From Eudoraea sp. (GTDB lineage Bacteria > Bacteroidota > Bacteroidia > Flavobacteriales > Flavobacteriaceae), in NCBI GenBank assembly GCA_013042925.1, contig JABDPH010000407.1, positions 1-15,080 of the forward strand: 15,080 nucleotides of DNA, read 5' to 3'. The notes beneath the pieces are model-generated. The model ran no database searches. It saw only the letters and a program-made list of their open reading frames with translations, and was not told where the DNA came from. Of the stretch, positions 7,613 to 15,080 are shown piece by piece. Positions within the stretch are counted from its first letter, which is position 1; every line of letters starts with the position of its first letter. The position numbers and the translations under genes are program-made.

Positions 7613-7981
7613 TTATAGCACCTCTGGAGCTAATGAAACAATTTTCATGAATTGTTTATCCCGTAACTCCCTGGCAACAGGTCCGAAGACACGAGTTCCT
7701 CTCATTTCTCCTGTAGGATTTAACAAAACACAGGCGTTATCATCAAAACGAATGTAAGAACCGTCTGGTCTCCTTACTTCTTTTATTGTCCTAACAACAA
7801 CTGCTGTTGAAACTGTACCTTTCTTAATACCACCGTTTGGGGTAGCCTCTTTAACAGTAACTACAATTTTATCCCCAACTGACGCATATCGCCTTTTTGT
7901 ACCACCAAGCACACGTATGGTTAATACCTCTTTGGCTCCGGTATTGTCTGCTACTTTTAATCTTGATTCTTGCTGTAACAT
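7613..7981 (-). CDS. rplN: 50S ribosomal protein L14 (uL14)
   Basis: L14 lies at the subunit interface, forms bridges to 16S rRNA, and interacts with L19 and the silencing factor RsfS. The 122-residue product matches the family in length. It begins [20 protein letters not shown] and contains [20 protein letters not shown] near 37-56. It ends with [20 protein letters not shown] and [10 protein letters not shown]. It opens the spc group, 2 bases after the rpsQ stop, so the S10 and spc groups are not separated by any promoter-sized gap here. Confidence 0.98.
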   Translation of the reverse strand: MLQQESRLKVADNTGAKEVLTIRVLGGTKRRYASVGDKIVVTVKEATPNGGIKKGTVSTAVVVRTIKEVRRPDGSYIRFDDNACVLLNPTGEMRGTRVFGPVARELRDKQFMKIVSLAPEVL

Positions 7982-7983
7982 AA

Positions 7984-8241
7984 TTATTTGGCTCTTTCTA
8001 AGACTTCAACCAGTCTCCAACATTTGGTTCTACTCAATGGACGTGTCTCCATTATCTTTACAGTATCTCCAATATTGCAGTCATTGGTTTCATCATGTGC
8101 AACATACTTTTTTGTTCGCAGTACGAACTTACCATACATAGGATGCTTAACGCGCTTCACTTCAGAAACCACAATAGATTTCTGCATTTTGTTGCTAGTT
8201 ACAACGCCTATTCTTTCCTTTCTTAAATTTCTTTTTTCCAT
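7984..8241 (-). CDS. rpsQ: 30S ribosomal protein S17 (uS17)
   Basis: S17 is a primary binding protein for the 5' domain of 16S rRNA and has an OB fold. The 85-residue product begins [20 protein letters not shown]. It contains [20 protein letters not shown] (21-40) and [20 protein letters not shown] (44-63), and ends with [19 protein letters not shown]. These are the family's main conserved blocks. It lies 13 bases after rpmC and 2 bases before rplN. The start is the conserved one; a longer upstream start would overlap rpmC. Confidence 0.98.
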   Translation of the reverse strand: MEKRNLRKERIGVVTSNKMQKSIVVSEVKRVKHPMYGKFVLRTKKYVAHDETNDCNIGDTVKIMETRPLSRTKCWRLVEVLERAK

Positions 8242-8254
8242 AAAGCAGAACCAA

Positions 8255-8446
8255 TTATTGGTTATCCCTTTTTGTTAATTCAGTAGCCAATTTTGCCACA
8301 GTTCTTCTAGCCTTTCTAATTTGAAGAGGGTTTTCTAGCGGAGTGACGGAATGGGCGATTTTAAGATCAGCATGTTGCTTCTTAAACTGTACCATTTTTT
8401 CCTTCAATTCTTCTACCGATAATTCTTTTACTTCTGATTGTTTCAT
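8255..8446 (-). CDS. rpmC: 50S ribosomal protein L29 (uL29)
   Basis: L29 is a small two-helix protein at the tunnel exit, beside L23, where trigger factor and other nascent-chain factors dock. The 63-residue product begins [20 protein letters not shown] and has the diagnostic segment [20 protein letters not shown] (38-57) before TKRDNQ. Two ATG codons stand in tandem (8449-8447 and 8446-8444). I chose the second because the family form in Flavobacteria begins MKQSE and is 63 residues long, but the first, giving 64 residues, cannot be excluded. A weak AGG lies directly upstream and does not decide it. The gene lies between rplP and rpsQ as in most S10 operons. Confidence 0.95.
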   Translation of the reverse strand: MKQSEVKELSVEELKEKMVQFKKQHADLKIAHSVTPLENPLQIRKARRTVAKLATELTKRDNQ

Positions 8447-8463
8447 CATCCTAATTATAAAAA

Positions 8464-8886
8464 TTATGCCGCTTCGTAATCCCTGGCCACTATAAATTTT
8501 GTCCTTACCGGTAACTTCTGAGCAGCAAGCCTCAAAGCTTCCTTAGCTACGTCAATAGGCACACCGGCAACCTCGAACATTATTCTTCCTGGTTTAACAA
8601 CGGCAACAAAATATTCCGGTGCTCCTTTACCTTTACCCATACGAACCTCTAAAGGTTTTTTGGTAATTGGCTTGTCCGGGAAAATTTTAATCCATAATTG
8701 CCCCTGTCTTTTCATATATCTGGTCGCAGCAATACGAGCCGCCTCGATCTGGCGGGAAGTAAGAAAGCAGGAATCCAAAGATTTAATCCCGAACATTCCA
8801 TTAGAAAGTTGATGCCCTCTACCGGAATTACCCTTCATACGTCCTTTCTGCGCTTTGCGAAACTTCGTTCTTTTTGGCTGTAACAT
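8464..8886 (-). CDS. rplP: 50S ribosomal protein L16 (uL16)
   Basis: L16 binds near the A-site tRNA elbow and helps organise the peptidyl transferase centre late in 50S assembly. The product is 140 residues. It opens [19 protein letters not shown] and has [20 protein letters not shown] near 45-64. The next blocks are [20 protein letters not shown] (66-85) and [20 protein letters not shown] (86-105), and it ends with [17 protein letters not shown]. All are L16 signatures. rpsC precedes it by 24 bases, the longest ordinary spacer in the right half of the cluster; this spacer shows no hairpin. rpmC follows after 14 to 17 bases depending on its start. Confidence 0.98.
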   Translation of the reverse strand: MLQPKRTKFRKAQKGRMKGNSGRGHQLSNGMFGIKSLDSCFLTSRQIEAARIAATRYMKRQGQLWIKIFPDKPITKKPLEVRMGKGKGAPEYFVAVVKPGRIMFEVAGVPIDVAKEALRLAAQKLPVRTKFIVARDYEAA

Positions 8887-8910
8887 AATCTCTAACTTCT
8901 TCTTTAATTA

Positions 8911-9627
8911 TTACTTTCTGCGACGTTGTTTTTTACCTCCGGCTTGTTGCTTTCCCTTGGACTGCCCTTTAGACATTCCGACTAGCGGAGAAAGCTCTCT
9001 TTTACCATATACTTCACCCTTCATTATCCATACTTTGATACCTAATCTTCCATAGGTGGTATGAGCCTCGTGAATTGCATAGTCTATATCGGCTCTGAAA
9101 GTCGATAAAGGTATTCTACCATCCTTATAAGATTCTACCCTGGCCATTTCCGCACCATTCAGTCTTCCGGCAATCTGTATTTTAATACCCTCAGCATTCA
9201 TTCTCATTGCCGCGGCAATTGCCATTTTAATAGCTCTTCTGTATGAAATTCTATTTTCGATCTGACGTGCCACACTTGCCGCAACAAGATTTGCATCAAC
9301 TTCGGGCCTTTTAATCTCAAATATATTTATCTGTACTTCTTTATCTGTAATTTTTTTGAGCTCCTCTTTTAGTTTATCTACCTCCTGACCGCCTTTACCA
9401 ATAATAATCCCAGGTCTGGCAGTCGTAATGGTAACCGTAATTAACTTTAAGGTTCTCTCTATAATTACTCTAGATACACTAGCCTTGGCCAATCGTGCAT
9501 GAACATATTTTCTTATCTTATCGTCTTCGGCTAATTTATCGCCATAATCATTTCCTCCATACCAGTTAGATTCCCATCCTCTGATTATTCCTAGACGATT
9601 TCCGATTGGATTTGTTTTTTGTCCCAT
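8911..9627 (-). CDS. rpsC: 30S ribosomal protein S3 (uS3)
   Basis: S3 lines the mRNA entry tunnel with S4 and S5 and contributes to the ribosomal helicase activity. The 238-residue product has a type II KH domain with the GKGG loop at 77-80 ([17 protein letters not shown]). Its C-terminal domain includes [20 protein letters not shown] and [19 protein letters not shown]. The end is a basic low-complexity tail ([15 protein letters not shown]). I place the start at ATG 9627-9625, giving MGQKTNPIG, the near-universal S3 beginning, 10 bases after the rplV stop. An upstream in-frame ATG at 9681 would add 18 unconserved residues and overlap rplV by 44 bases. Confidence 0.97.
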   Translation of the reverse strand: MGQKTNPIGNRLGIIRGWESNWYGGNDYGDKLAEDDKIRKYVHARLAKASVSRVIIERTLKLITVTITTARPGIIIGKGGQEVDKLKEELKKITDKEVQINIFEIKRPEVDANLVAASVARQIENRISYRRAIKMAIAAAMRMNAEGIKIQIAGRLNGAEMARVESYKDGRIPLSTFRADIDYAIHEAHTTYGRLGIKVWIMKGEVYGKRELSPLVGMSKGQSKGKQQAGGKKQRRRK

Positions 9628-9637
9628 ACTAAAAGTT

Positions 9638-10045
9638 CTAGCTTTGTGTATTATTGTTAGATCCCAAAACCAATGTAACATGGTTGGAACGTTTTCTTAT
9701 TCTATGAGCCCTGCCCTGTGGAGCCGGTCTTAGTCTTTTAAGCATGCGCCCACTGTCTACTGTTATTTCTTTTACAAAGAGATCAGCTTCTTCTATATCA
9801 GTATCTTCATTCTTAGCCTGCCAGTTAGCAATTGCAGAAAGCAATAATTTTTCTAACCTACGGGAAGCTTCTTTAGGGCTGAATCTAAGAATAGCAAGAG
9901 CCTTTTCTACTTCTGCACCACGCACTAAGTCTGCTACCAACCGCATTTTTCTAGGTGAGGTTGGACAGTTATTTAGTTTAGCAAAAGCCATTTTCTGCTT
10001 TTCCGCCTTTAGTCTTTCGGCCATTTGTTTTTTTCGAACTCCCAT
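9638..10045 (-). CDS. rplV: 50S ribosomal protein L22 (uL22)
   Basis: L22 spans the large subunit and its long beta hairpin forms part of the constriction of the exit tunnel, where macrolide resistance mutations and arrest peptides act. The product is 135 residues. An N-terminal charged extension of about 20 residues precedes the core [20 protein letters not shown] (24-43). Other blocks are [20 protein letters not shown] and the tunnel hairpin [20 protein letters not shown], followed by SNHVTLVLG. The extension is usual in Bacteroidota as far as I recall. It lies 7 bases after rpsS and 10 before rpsC. Confidence 0.97.
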   Translation of the reverse strand: MGVRKKQMAERLKAEKQKMAFAKLNNCPTSPRKMRLVADLVRGAEVEKALAILRFSPKEASRRLEKLLLSAIANWQAKNEDTDIEEADLFVKEITVDSGRMLKRLRPAPQGRAHRIRKRSNHVTLVLGSNNNTQS

Positions 10046-10052
10046 AGCTTAC

Positions 10053-10331
10053 TTACTTTTTACCTTTATTTTTTGCCCCTGCATGACCACGGAAAGATCT
10101 TGTAGGAGAAAATTCACCTAATTTGTGACCTACCATATTCTCAGTAACATATACAGGAACAAATTGTCTTCCGTTATGCACAGCAATTGTCTGACCTACA
10201 AAGTCAGGACTAATTGTCGATGCTCTTGACCAGGTCTTTATTACAGACTTCTTACCTGAGTCTATATTCATTTGGACTTTCTTATCCAAACTATGATGTA
10301 TGTATGGTCCTTTTTTTAGTGAACGTGCCAT
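10053..10331 (-). CDS. rpsS: 30S ribosomal protein S19 (uS19)
   Basis: S19 is a 30S head protein that complexes with S13 and bridges to the large subunit. The 92-residue product begins [20 protein letters not shown]. It carries [20 protein letters not shown] near 31-50 and [20 protein letters not shown] near 52-71. It ends with [21 protein letters not shown], all family signatures. It is placed between rplB (13 bases before) and rplV (7 bases after), the invariant S10-operon order. No anomaly seen. Confidence 0.98.
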   Translation of the reverse strand: MARSLKKGPYIHHSLDKKVQMNIDSGKKSVIKTWSRASTISPDFVGQTIAVHNGRQFVPVYVTENMVGHKLGEFSPTRSFRGHAGAKNKGKK

Positions 10332-10344
10332 TTATTTCTACTTT

Positions 10345-11169
10345 TTATTTCTTTCTACGTTCTATTATATACCTATTTGTATCCTTGGTCTTGGATCTGG
10401 TCCTGAATCCTTTAGCAGGAATTCCATTTTTAGATCTTGGATGACCTCCAGAAGCTCTACCTTCACCACCACCCATTGGATGATCTACAGGGTTCATCGC
10501 CACTGGTCTTGTTCTTGGTCTCCTACCTAACCATCTGCTTCTACCTGCTTTACCGGATACAATCAACTGCTGGTCCGAATTCGAAACAGCACCAATAGTA
10601 CCTAAGCAATTTGCAAGCACCAATCTGGTCTCACCCGAAGGTAATTTAACGGTAGCGTATTTTCCTTCCCTTGCCATTAACTGAGCAAAAGTACCGGCAC
10701 TTCTCGCCATTATAGCACCCTGACCAGGACGTAATTCAATACAGGAAATAATAGTTCCCAAAGGAATTTTCCTTAACGGAAGAGCATTACCAATCTCAGG
10801 CGCCGCTTTTTCTCCAGAAGAAACTTTCTGTCCCACCTGCAAACCGTTCTGAGCAATAATATATCGCTTCTCACCATCCTTATATTCCACAAGGGCAATA
10901 AAAGCTGTTCTATTAGGATCATACTGGATAGACTTTACTTCTGCAGTAACATCTTGTTTATCCCGCTTGAAATCAATGATTCGATACCGCCTTTTGTGCC
11001 CACCACCTCTATGGCGTATAGTCATTTTTCCTTGACTGTTTCTACCTCCAGACCTTTTTAACGGAGCAAGCAAGCTTTTCTCCGGCTTATCAGCAGTAAT
11101 GGCGTCAAACCCATTTACTACTTTAAATCGCTGTCCTGGAGTGATCGGTTTTAATTTTCTAACTGACAT
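10345..11169 (-). CDS. rplB: 50S ribosomal protein L2 (uL2)
   Basis: L2 is a primary 23S rRNA binder needed for subunit joining and for a working peptidyl transferase centre. The 274-residue product is of standard length. The N-terminal RNA-binding OB-like domain has [20 protein letters not shown] (41-60) and [11 protein letters not shown]. The SH3-like domain follows, with [20 protein letters not shown] (144-163). The C-terminal block holds [17 protein letters not shown], with His230 equivalent to the histidine long studied for its role near the peptidyl transferase centre. The gene is 9 bases after rplW and 13 before rpsS. The sequence looks fully intact. Confidence 0.99.
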   Translation of the reverse strand: MSVRKLKPITPGQRFKVVNGFDAITADKPEKSLLAPLKRSGGRNSQGKMTIRHRGGGHKRRYRIIDFKRDKQDVTAEVKSIQYDPNRTAFIALVEYKDGEKRYIIAQNGLQVGQKVSSGEKAAPEIGNALPLRKIPLGTIISCIELRPGQGAIMARSAGTFAQLMAREGKYATVKLPSGETRLVLANCLGTIGAVSNSDQQLIVSGKAGRSRWLGRRPRTRPVAMNPVDHPMGGGEGRASGGHPRSKNGIPAKGFRTRSKTKDTNRYIIERRKK

Positions 11170-11178
11170 TTGTTGTCT

Positions 11179-11469
11179 TTATAGATTACTGTAAAAATCG
11201 ATTACTTCCCCTTCTTCCACATCAACAATGGCTTTCTTAAATGCATTAGATTTCCCATGCTGAACCCCGGTTTTTGTAAAACGGGTTTTGCGCGAAGGTC
11301 CATAATTCATTGTTCGAACTTTCTTCACTGAAACACCATAAGCTGCTTCAACGGCATCTTTGATCTGAAGTTTATTGGCCTTCGGATCCACAACAAAGCC
11401 ATAGCGATTATACAACTCGCTATCCGCTGTCATTTTTTCCGTTATAATTGGCTTTATCAACACACTCAT
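11179..11469 (-). CDS. rplW: 50S ribosomal protein L23 (uL23)
   Basis: L23 sits at the tunnel exit and is the main docking site for trigger factor and signal recognition particle. The 96-residue product begins MSVLIKPIITEKMTADSELY. It has YGFVVDPKANKLQIKDAVEA (23-42) and YGVSVKKVRTMNYGPSRKTR (44-63), where the extended loop toward the tunnel would start. It ends with a family-typical acidic-to-hydrophobic stretch (EGEVIDFYSNL). It follows rplD by 7 bases and precedes rplB by 9. The short loop is normal for this phylum as far as I recall. Confidence 0.97.
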   Translation of the reverse strand: MSVLIKPIITEKMTADSELYNRYGFVVDPKANKLQIKDAVEAAYGVSVKKVRTMNYGPSRKTRFTKTGVQHGKSNAFKKAIVDVEEGEVIDFYSNL

Positions 11470-11476
11470 GTCTAAC

Positions 11477-12106
11477 CTATTTATTTAAGTTCGCTTCAAT
11501 TCCTTCTATAGAACCTTCTAATAGAACAATTTGATTTGCATTAAGAATTTTGTAAGTGCTTAATTCTGAATTAGTTACAACTTCGTAACCTTTCAAATTA
11601 CGCGACGACAAATATACGTTATTATTTGAATCACCCAACACAAACAAAGACTTTTTGTTTTCCAGTCCCAAGGATTTCAAAACCTGGATGAAATCTTTGG
11701 TTTTTGGGGAGTCAAAATTGAAGTCCTCTACAACCATAATTGCCTTATCCTGATTCTTCAGACTTAGCGCAGATTTTCTCGCCAATCTCTTTACATTTTT
11801 ATTCAGCTTTTGAGAATAGTCTTTGGGTCTTGGCCCAAAAATCCTTCCACCACCACGAAAGATCGGAGACTTAATACTTCCCGCACGGGCAGTACCTGTT
11901 CCCTTTTGTTTCTTGATCTTCCTGGTACTTCCAACAATTTCTGCCCTTTCTTTGGTCTTATGAGTACCTTGTCTCTGGTGAGCCATGTACTGCTTAACAT
12001 CCAAATAAATTGCATGATTATTAGGTTCCATTTTATAAACTGCGTCTGAAAGGTCTACCTTTCGTCCAGTTTCTTTCCCTTTAACATCTAAAACTGCTAC
12101 CTTCAT
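11477..12106 (-). CDS. rplD: 50S ribosomal protein L4 (uL4)
   Basis: L4 is an early assembly protein whose loop lines the exit tunnel opposite L22. In E. coli it also represses the S10 operon by attenuation and translational inhibition. The 209-residue product shows the tunnel-loop region [20 protein letters not shown] (65-84) and [20 protein letters not shown] (85-104), both strongly conserved, and a Rossmann-like globular part with [17 protein letters not shown]. Its start codon overlaps the rplC stop by one base (TAATG), so the two are very likely translationally coupled. rplW follows after 7 bases. If L4 acts as regulator here, the structured gap before rplC is the natural place to look. 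Confidence 0.98.
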   Translation of the reverse strand: MKVAVLDVKGKETGRKVDLSDAVYKMEPNNHAIYLDVKQYMAHQRQGTHKTKERAEIVGSTRKIKKQKGTGTARAGSIKSPIFRGGGRIFGPRPKDYSQKLNKNVKRLARKSALSLKNQDKAIMVVEDFNFDSPKTKDFIQVLKSLGLENKKSLFVLGDSNNNVYLSSRNLKGYEVVTNSELSTYKILNANQIVLLEGSIEGIEANLNK

Positions 12107-12723
12107 TACTTCTCTATGGTTACGTAAGCATTTTTATGACCGGGCACACAACCTTTTAATACCAAAAGATTCTTTTCCGGAACAATTTTTAATACTCTTA
12201 GATTCTGAACAGTAACTTTGGAACCGCCCATTCTTCCTGCCATTTTCATTCCCTTAAAAACTCTTGAAGGGTATGAAGCAGCACCAATTGAACCTGGCGC
12301 TCTTAACCTGTTGTGCTGACCGTGAGTTGCTTGTCCAACCCCGGCAAATCCATGTCGTTTTACAACCCCCTGGAATCCTTTTCCTTTAGATGTTGCTGAT
12401 ACATCGACAAATTCGCCTTCAACAAATACCTCGAGACCTACGGTCTCTCCTAATTTATATTCACCTTCAAAATCACGGAATTCAACGACTTTCTTTTTGG
12501 TGGAAGAACCTGCTTTCTTAAAATGGCCCAATTCGGCCTTATTAGCACGCTTTTCTGCCTTGTCATCGAAACCAAGCTGAAGGGCATTGTACCCGTCTAC
12601 CTCTTCGGTTCTGACTTGGGTAACTACGCATGGTCCAGCCTCAATGACAGTACAGGGAATATTTTTCCCGTTATCATCAAAAATGCTGGTCATACCTACT
12701 TTTTTTCCTATTAACCCAGACAT
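12106..12723 (-). CDS. rplC: 50S ribosomal protein L3 (uL3)
   Basis: L3 is one of the first proteins to bind 23S rRNA and reaches toward the peptidyl transferase centre. The 205-residue product begins [20 protein letters not shown]. It has [20 protein letters not shown] (108-127) and [20 protein letters not shown] (128-147). The second block is the region whose glutamine is methylated by PrmB in E. coli. The segment [20 protein letters not shown] (157-176) completes the signature. It is preceded by a 157-base gap with a terminator-like hairpin, the only place inside the S10 group where read-through looks controlled. The final A of its TAA is the first base of the rplD start codon. Confidence 0.98.
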   Translation of the reverse strand: MSGLIGKKVGMTSIFDDNGKNIPCTVIEAGPCVVTQVRTEEVDGYNALQLGFDDKAEKRANKAELGHFKKAGSSTKKKVVEFRDFEGEYKLGETVGLEVFVEGEFVDVSATSKGKGFQGVVKRHGFAGVGQATHGQHNRLRAPGSIGAASYPSRVFKGMKMAGRMGGSKVTVQNLRVLKIVPEKNLLVLKGCVPGHKNAYVTIEK

Positions 12724-12768
12724 ATTATTACTATTAATTATTAATTACTCTTAATTTATTCCTTTTAC

Positions 12769-12801
12769 AAAAAAAACAGGATCAAAAACAATTCGATCCC
12801 G
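12769..12801 (-). terminator. intrinsic terminator or attenuator between rpsJ and rplC
   Basis: Read on the minus strand, a 10-pair stem with two G-U pairs forms between CGGGAUCGAA (12801-12792) and UUUGAUCCUG (12786-12777), closing a 5-base loop UUGUU. It is followed at once by eight U residues (12776-12769). That is the full signature of a factor-independent terminator. It lies 80 bases after the rpsJ stop and 45 bases before the rplC start, inside what is elsewhere one operon. Since rplC to rpoA show no obvious alternative promoter, partial termination or regulated read-through is more plausible than full termination. The stem is moderately AT-rich, so efficiency may be incomplete. Confidence 0.7.
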
Positions 12802-12815
12802 AATATATTTTTGTT

Positions 12816-12855
12816 GCCGTTTTTCCTTTGCGAAACGCTCCGGACATGTTATCCG
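12816..12855 (-). promoter_or_regulatory. possible leader hairpins upstream of the rpsJ-rplC terminator
   Basis: Between the rpsJ stop and the terminator the minus-strand RNA can form two small hairpins. One is CGGA/UCCG with a 7-base loop (12855-12841). The other is GCGUUU with AAACGGC (12838-12816), 6 pairs with one bulged G around a 10-base loop. Both are short and alone would be unremarkable. Their position just before a terminator in a long gap upstream of rplC and rplD is what makes a ribosomal-protein leader plausible. L3 or L4 would be the likely ligand by operon logic. No Bacteroidota-type promoter (TTG, about 19 bases, TAnnTTTG) could be recognised in 12724-12880. Confidence 0.3.
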
Positions 12856-12880
12856 CTTCATACTGAAACAGAATGTTTTA

Positions 12881-13186
12881 TCACACTTTTATCTCAACCT
12901 CAACACCACTTGGAAGCTCTAACTTCATAAGCGCGTCAATAGTCTTCGATGAGGAACTATAAATATCCAGTAACCTCTTGTAAGAACTTAACTGAAATTG
13001 CTCTCTCGATTTCTTATTCACATGGGGAGATCGTAAAACCGTGAATATCTTTTTATGCGTTGGTAAAGGTATTGGACCTGTTACCACAGCACCAGTTGTT
13101 TTTACCGTTTTTACAATCTTCTCAGCAGATTTATCTACCAGGTTATGATCGTATGATTTTAGTTTTATTCTAATTTTCTGACTCAT
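12881..13186 (-). CDS. rpsJ: 30S ribosomal protein S10 (uS10, NusE)
   Basis: S10 is a 30S head protein and, as NusE, links RNA polymerase through NusG to the leading ribosome and takes part in antitermination with NusB. The 101-residue product has [20 protein letters not shown] (4-23), [20 protein letters not shown] (31-50) and the loop [14 protein letters not shown] (51-64), all family signatures. It starts 11 bases after fusA, so the str and S10 groups are joined with no tuf gene between. It is the last gene before a terminator-like element, so S10 may be made in excess over the downstream proteins. Confidence 0.98.
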   Translation of the reverse strand: MSQKIRIKLKSYDHNLVDKSAEKIVKTVKTTGAVVTGPIPLPTHKKIFTVLRSPHVNKKSREQFQLSSYKRLLDIYSSSSKTIDALMKLELPSGVEVEIKV

Positions 13187-13197
13187 TATACTAAAAT

Positions 13198-15080
13198 TTA
13201 GGCGGTTACACCTGTTGCTGCTTTTACTATCTCTTCTGCTAAACCAGAGGGAGTTTCAGCATAATGTGAAAATTCCATGGTTGAAGTAGCCCTACCTGAA
13301 GACAAAGTCCTAAGTGCCGTCACATATCCAAACATTTCTGAAAGGGGCACTTCGGCCTTAATAACTTTAGAACCTGCTCTGTCGTCCATATTGTTTACAT
13401 GACCTCTCCTTCTGTTAAGATCTCCGACAATATCTCCCATATTCTCTTCCGGAGTAAGAACCTCCAGCTTCATAATAGGCTCCATCAGTACAGCTCTCGC
13501 AGCCCTGGCAGCTTCTTTATATCCTATTTTTGCAGCCAATTCAAAGGAAAGAGAATCTGAGTCCACAGGGTGGAAAGATCCATCCTTAAGCGTGACTTTC
13601 ATACTATCCATTTCAAATCCGGCTAAAGGACCATTTTTCATCGCCTCTTTAAAACCTTTTTCTACAGAAGGAATATATTCCCTGGGTATATTACCCCCTT
13701 TGATCATATTTACAAATTCCAATCCGGCTTTACCGTCTTCTTTTGGCTCCATGGTAAACACGATGTCTGCAAATTTACCGCGGCCACCAGTTTGTTTCTT
13801 GTAAACTTCTCTGTGATCCGCACTTCTTGTAATTGCTTCTTTATATTCTACCTGAGGTTTCCCCTGGTTGACATCAACTTTAAATTCTCTTCTTAAGCGA
13901 TCCACAATAATATCAAGATGCAACTCGCCCATCCCTGAAATAATAGTCTGGCCAGAGGCTTCATCTGTTTTAACCACGAAAGTCGGATCTTCTTCAGCCA
14001 ATTTCGCCAAAGACATCCCCAATTTATCCACATCGGCTTTTGTCTTAGGCTCAACCGCAATACCGATAACAGGATCCGGGAAATTCATACTTTCCAGAAT
14101 AATAGGATGCTTTTCGTCTGATAGTGTATCCCCTGTTTTAATATCTTTAAAACCAACTGCTGCTCCAATATCACCGGCCGCAATAGATTCTACTGCATTC
14201 TGCTTGTTGGAATGCATCTGGTATATCCTTGAAATTCTTTCCTTATTCCCTGAGCGATTGTTCAGCACATAAGATCCTGCATTCAACTTACCGGAATAAG
14301 CTCTAAAGAAAGCCAATCGTCCTACAAAAGGATCTGTTGCAATCTTAAAAGCTAAGGCTGCAAATGGCTCATTTATATCGGGTTTTCTTAAAACTTCATT
14401 TCCTGTTTTAGGGTCTATCCCTGTTATACCTTCTTTATCGGTAGGAGAAGGAAGGTAACGACATACTGCATCCAATAAAAATTGTACTCCTTTGTTTTTA
14501 AAGGAAGAACCACAAATCATTGGAATAATACTCATATCCATAACGGCTGCCCTAAGCGCCGCATGTACTTCATCTTCAGTAATAGAGTCTTCATCTTCAA
14601 AGAACTTCTCCATAAGGGTTTCATCGTATTCCGCTACAGCTTCAATTAAGGCAGCACGATATTCGTGTACTTCCTCCTTCATCTCCTCCGGAATATCAAT
14701 GATATCAAAAGTAGAACCCATATCTTCTTCATGCCATACAATAGCGCGGTTCTTCACAAGGTCTACAATACCTTTAAAATCTGCCTCATCCCCAATTGGC
14801 AATACAATTGGTACGGCATTAGATTTCAACATCTCCTTAACCTGATTACAAACCATCAGGAAATTAGAACCTTGTCTATCCATCTTATTTACAAAGCCCA
14901 TTCTCGGCACTTTATAATTGTCTGCTAATCTCCAGTTGGTTTCAGACTGTGGCTCTACACCATCTACTGCACTGAAAAGAAAAACCAAACCATCTAATAC
15001 CCTTAGGGAACGATTTACTTCTACCGTAAAATCTACGTGTCCGGGGGTGTCAATTATGTTAAAGTGGTACGGTTTTGACT
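13198..15080 (-). CDS. fusA: elongation factor G (partial, 5' end outside window)
   Basis: EF-G is the GTPase that drives translocation of tRNA and mRNA, and with RRF it recycles ribosomes. The frame is open from the window edge (first full codon at 15078) to TAA 13200-13198, giving 626 residues of an expected ~710. The missing N-terminus would hold the P-loop and switch I. Visible are the G3 motif DTPGHVDF at residues 10-17, G4 NKMD at 64-67 and a G5-like CGSSFKNKG near 189-197. Later come the domain III piece [20 protein letters not shown] and domain IV with [13 protein letters not shown]. Domain V includes the segments [20 protein letters not shown] and [24 protein letters not shown] at 14988 is an internal leucine, not a start. 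Confidence 0.98.
   Translation of the reverse strand, partial: SKPYHFNIIDTPGHVDFTVEVNRSLRVLDGLVFLFSAVDGVEPQSETNWRLADNYKVPRMGFVNKMDRQGSNFLMVCNQVKEMLKSNAVPIVLPIGDEADFKGIVDLVKNRAIVWHEEDMGSTFDIIDIPEEMKEEVHEYRAALIEAVAEYDETLMEKFFEDEDSITEDEVHAALRAAVMDMSIIPMICGSSFKNKGVQFLLDAVCRYLPSPTDKEGITGIDPKTGNEVLRKPDINEPFAALAFKIATDPFVGRLAFFRAYSGKLNAGSYVLNNRSGNKERISRIYQMHSNKQNAVESIAAGDIGAAVGFKDIKTGDTLSDEKHPIILESMNFPDPVIGIAVEPKTKADVDKLGMSLAKLAEEDPTFVVKTDEASGQTIISGMGELHLDIIVDRLRREFKVDVNQGKPQVEYKEAITRSADHREVYKKQTGGRGKFADIVFTMEPKEDGKAGLEFVNMIKGGNIPREYIPSVEKGFKEAMKNGPLAGFEMDSMKVTLKDGSFHPVDSDSLSFELAAKIGYKEAARAARAVLMEPIMKLEVLTPEENMGDIVGDLNRRRGHVNNMDDRAGSKVIKAEVPLSEMFGYVTALRTLSSGRATSTMEFSHYAETPSGLAEEIVKAATGVTA

Noticed and set aside
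7917..8278. Overlapping plus-strand frames opposite rplN and rpsQ
   Set aside because: They mirror coding sequence of real genes and two of them overlap each other in different frames.
9628..9681. Upstream in-frame ATG giving S3 an 18-residue N-terminal extension
   Set aside because: The extra residues are unlike S3, overlap rplV by 44 bases, and the next ATG gives the conserved MGQKTNPIG start.
9744..10121. 125-codon plus-strand frame across rplV and the rplV-rpsS junction
   Set aside because: Antisense to conserved ribosomal-protein genes, with low-complexity composition and no recognisable domain.
11803..12015. 70-codon minus-strand frame inside rplD
   Set aside because: It lies in another frame of an intact L4 gene; no sign of dual coding.
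12724..12880. A promoter for rplC
   Set aside because: No TTG with a suitably spaced TAnnTTTG was found; AT-rich stretches alone are not enough.
13868..14272. 134-codon open frame on the plus strand inside fusA
   Set aside because: It is antisense to a strongly conserved EF-G region, has no family resemblance and is explained as a codon-bias shadow.
1..15080. A novel accessory system, mobile element, CRISPR array or tRNA
   Set aside because: Almost every base is in a conserved translation, secretion or transcription gene; no direct repeat arrays, transposase frames, cloverleaf structures or foreign-composition segments were seen.

Overview
The window is one continuous block of translation genes, all on the minus strand. 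It is the ribosomal-protein supercluster (end of str, then S10, spc and alpha operons) of a member of the Bacteroidota. The family is most likely Flavobacteriaceae or close to it. The reasons are gene order, the sequence type of IF-1, L22 and S11, the zinc-free forms of S4, S14 and L36, moderately AT-rich DNA, and the lack of GGAGG-type ribosome binding sites. The taxonomic call is inference from remembered family sequences; no search was run.

Transcription runs from high to low coordinates. At the right edge is fusA (EF-G), missing its first ~80 codons, then rpsJ (S10). A 157-base gap follows, holding an intrinsic-terminator-like hairpin and two weaker upstream hairpins. Next come rplC, rplD, rplW, rplB, rpsS, rplV, rpsC, rplP, rpmC, rpsQ (rest of S10 operon); rplN, rplX, rplE, rpsN, rpsH, rplF, rplR, rpsE, rpmD, rplO, secY (spc); and infA, rpmJ, rpsM, rpsK (alpha). 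A 101-base gap with a nested hairpin, a candidate S4 leader, follows. Then come rpsD and rpoA, which runs off the left edge after 239 codons. Most other gaps are 1 to 24 bases, and rplC/rplD overlap by one base, so the genes look co-transcribed and translationally coupled. Nothing separates secY from infA, so map and adk are not here. tuf does not lie between fusA and rpsJ.

The genes build the ribosome (S3, S4, S5, S8, S10, S11, S13, S14, S17, S19; L2 to L6, L14 to L16, L18, L22 to L24, L29, L30, L36). They also supply an initiation factor, an elongation factor, the core of the Sec channel and the RNA polymerase alpha subunit.

The one broken gene is rplF (L6). It carries a one-base deletion in an A run, which truncates the frame at 133 codons; restoring one base gives a normal 180-residue L6. 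A sequence or assembly error is the likeliest cause. I found no mobile element, CRISPR array, tRNA, rRNA or accessory gene system. The only candidates for less-described biology are the two regulatory RNA structures in the two large gaps.
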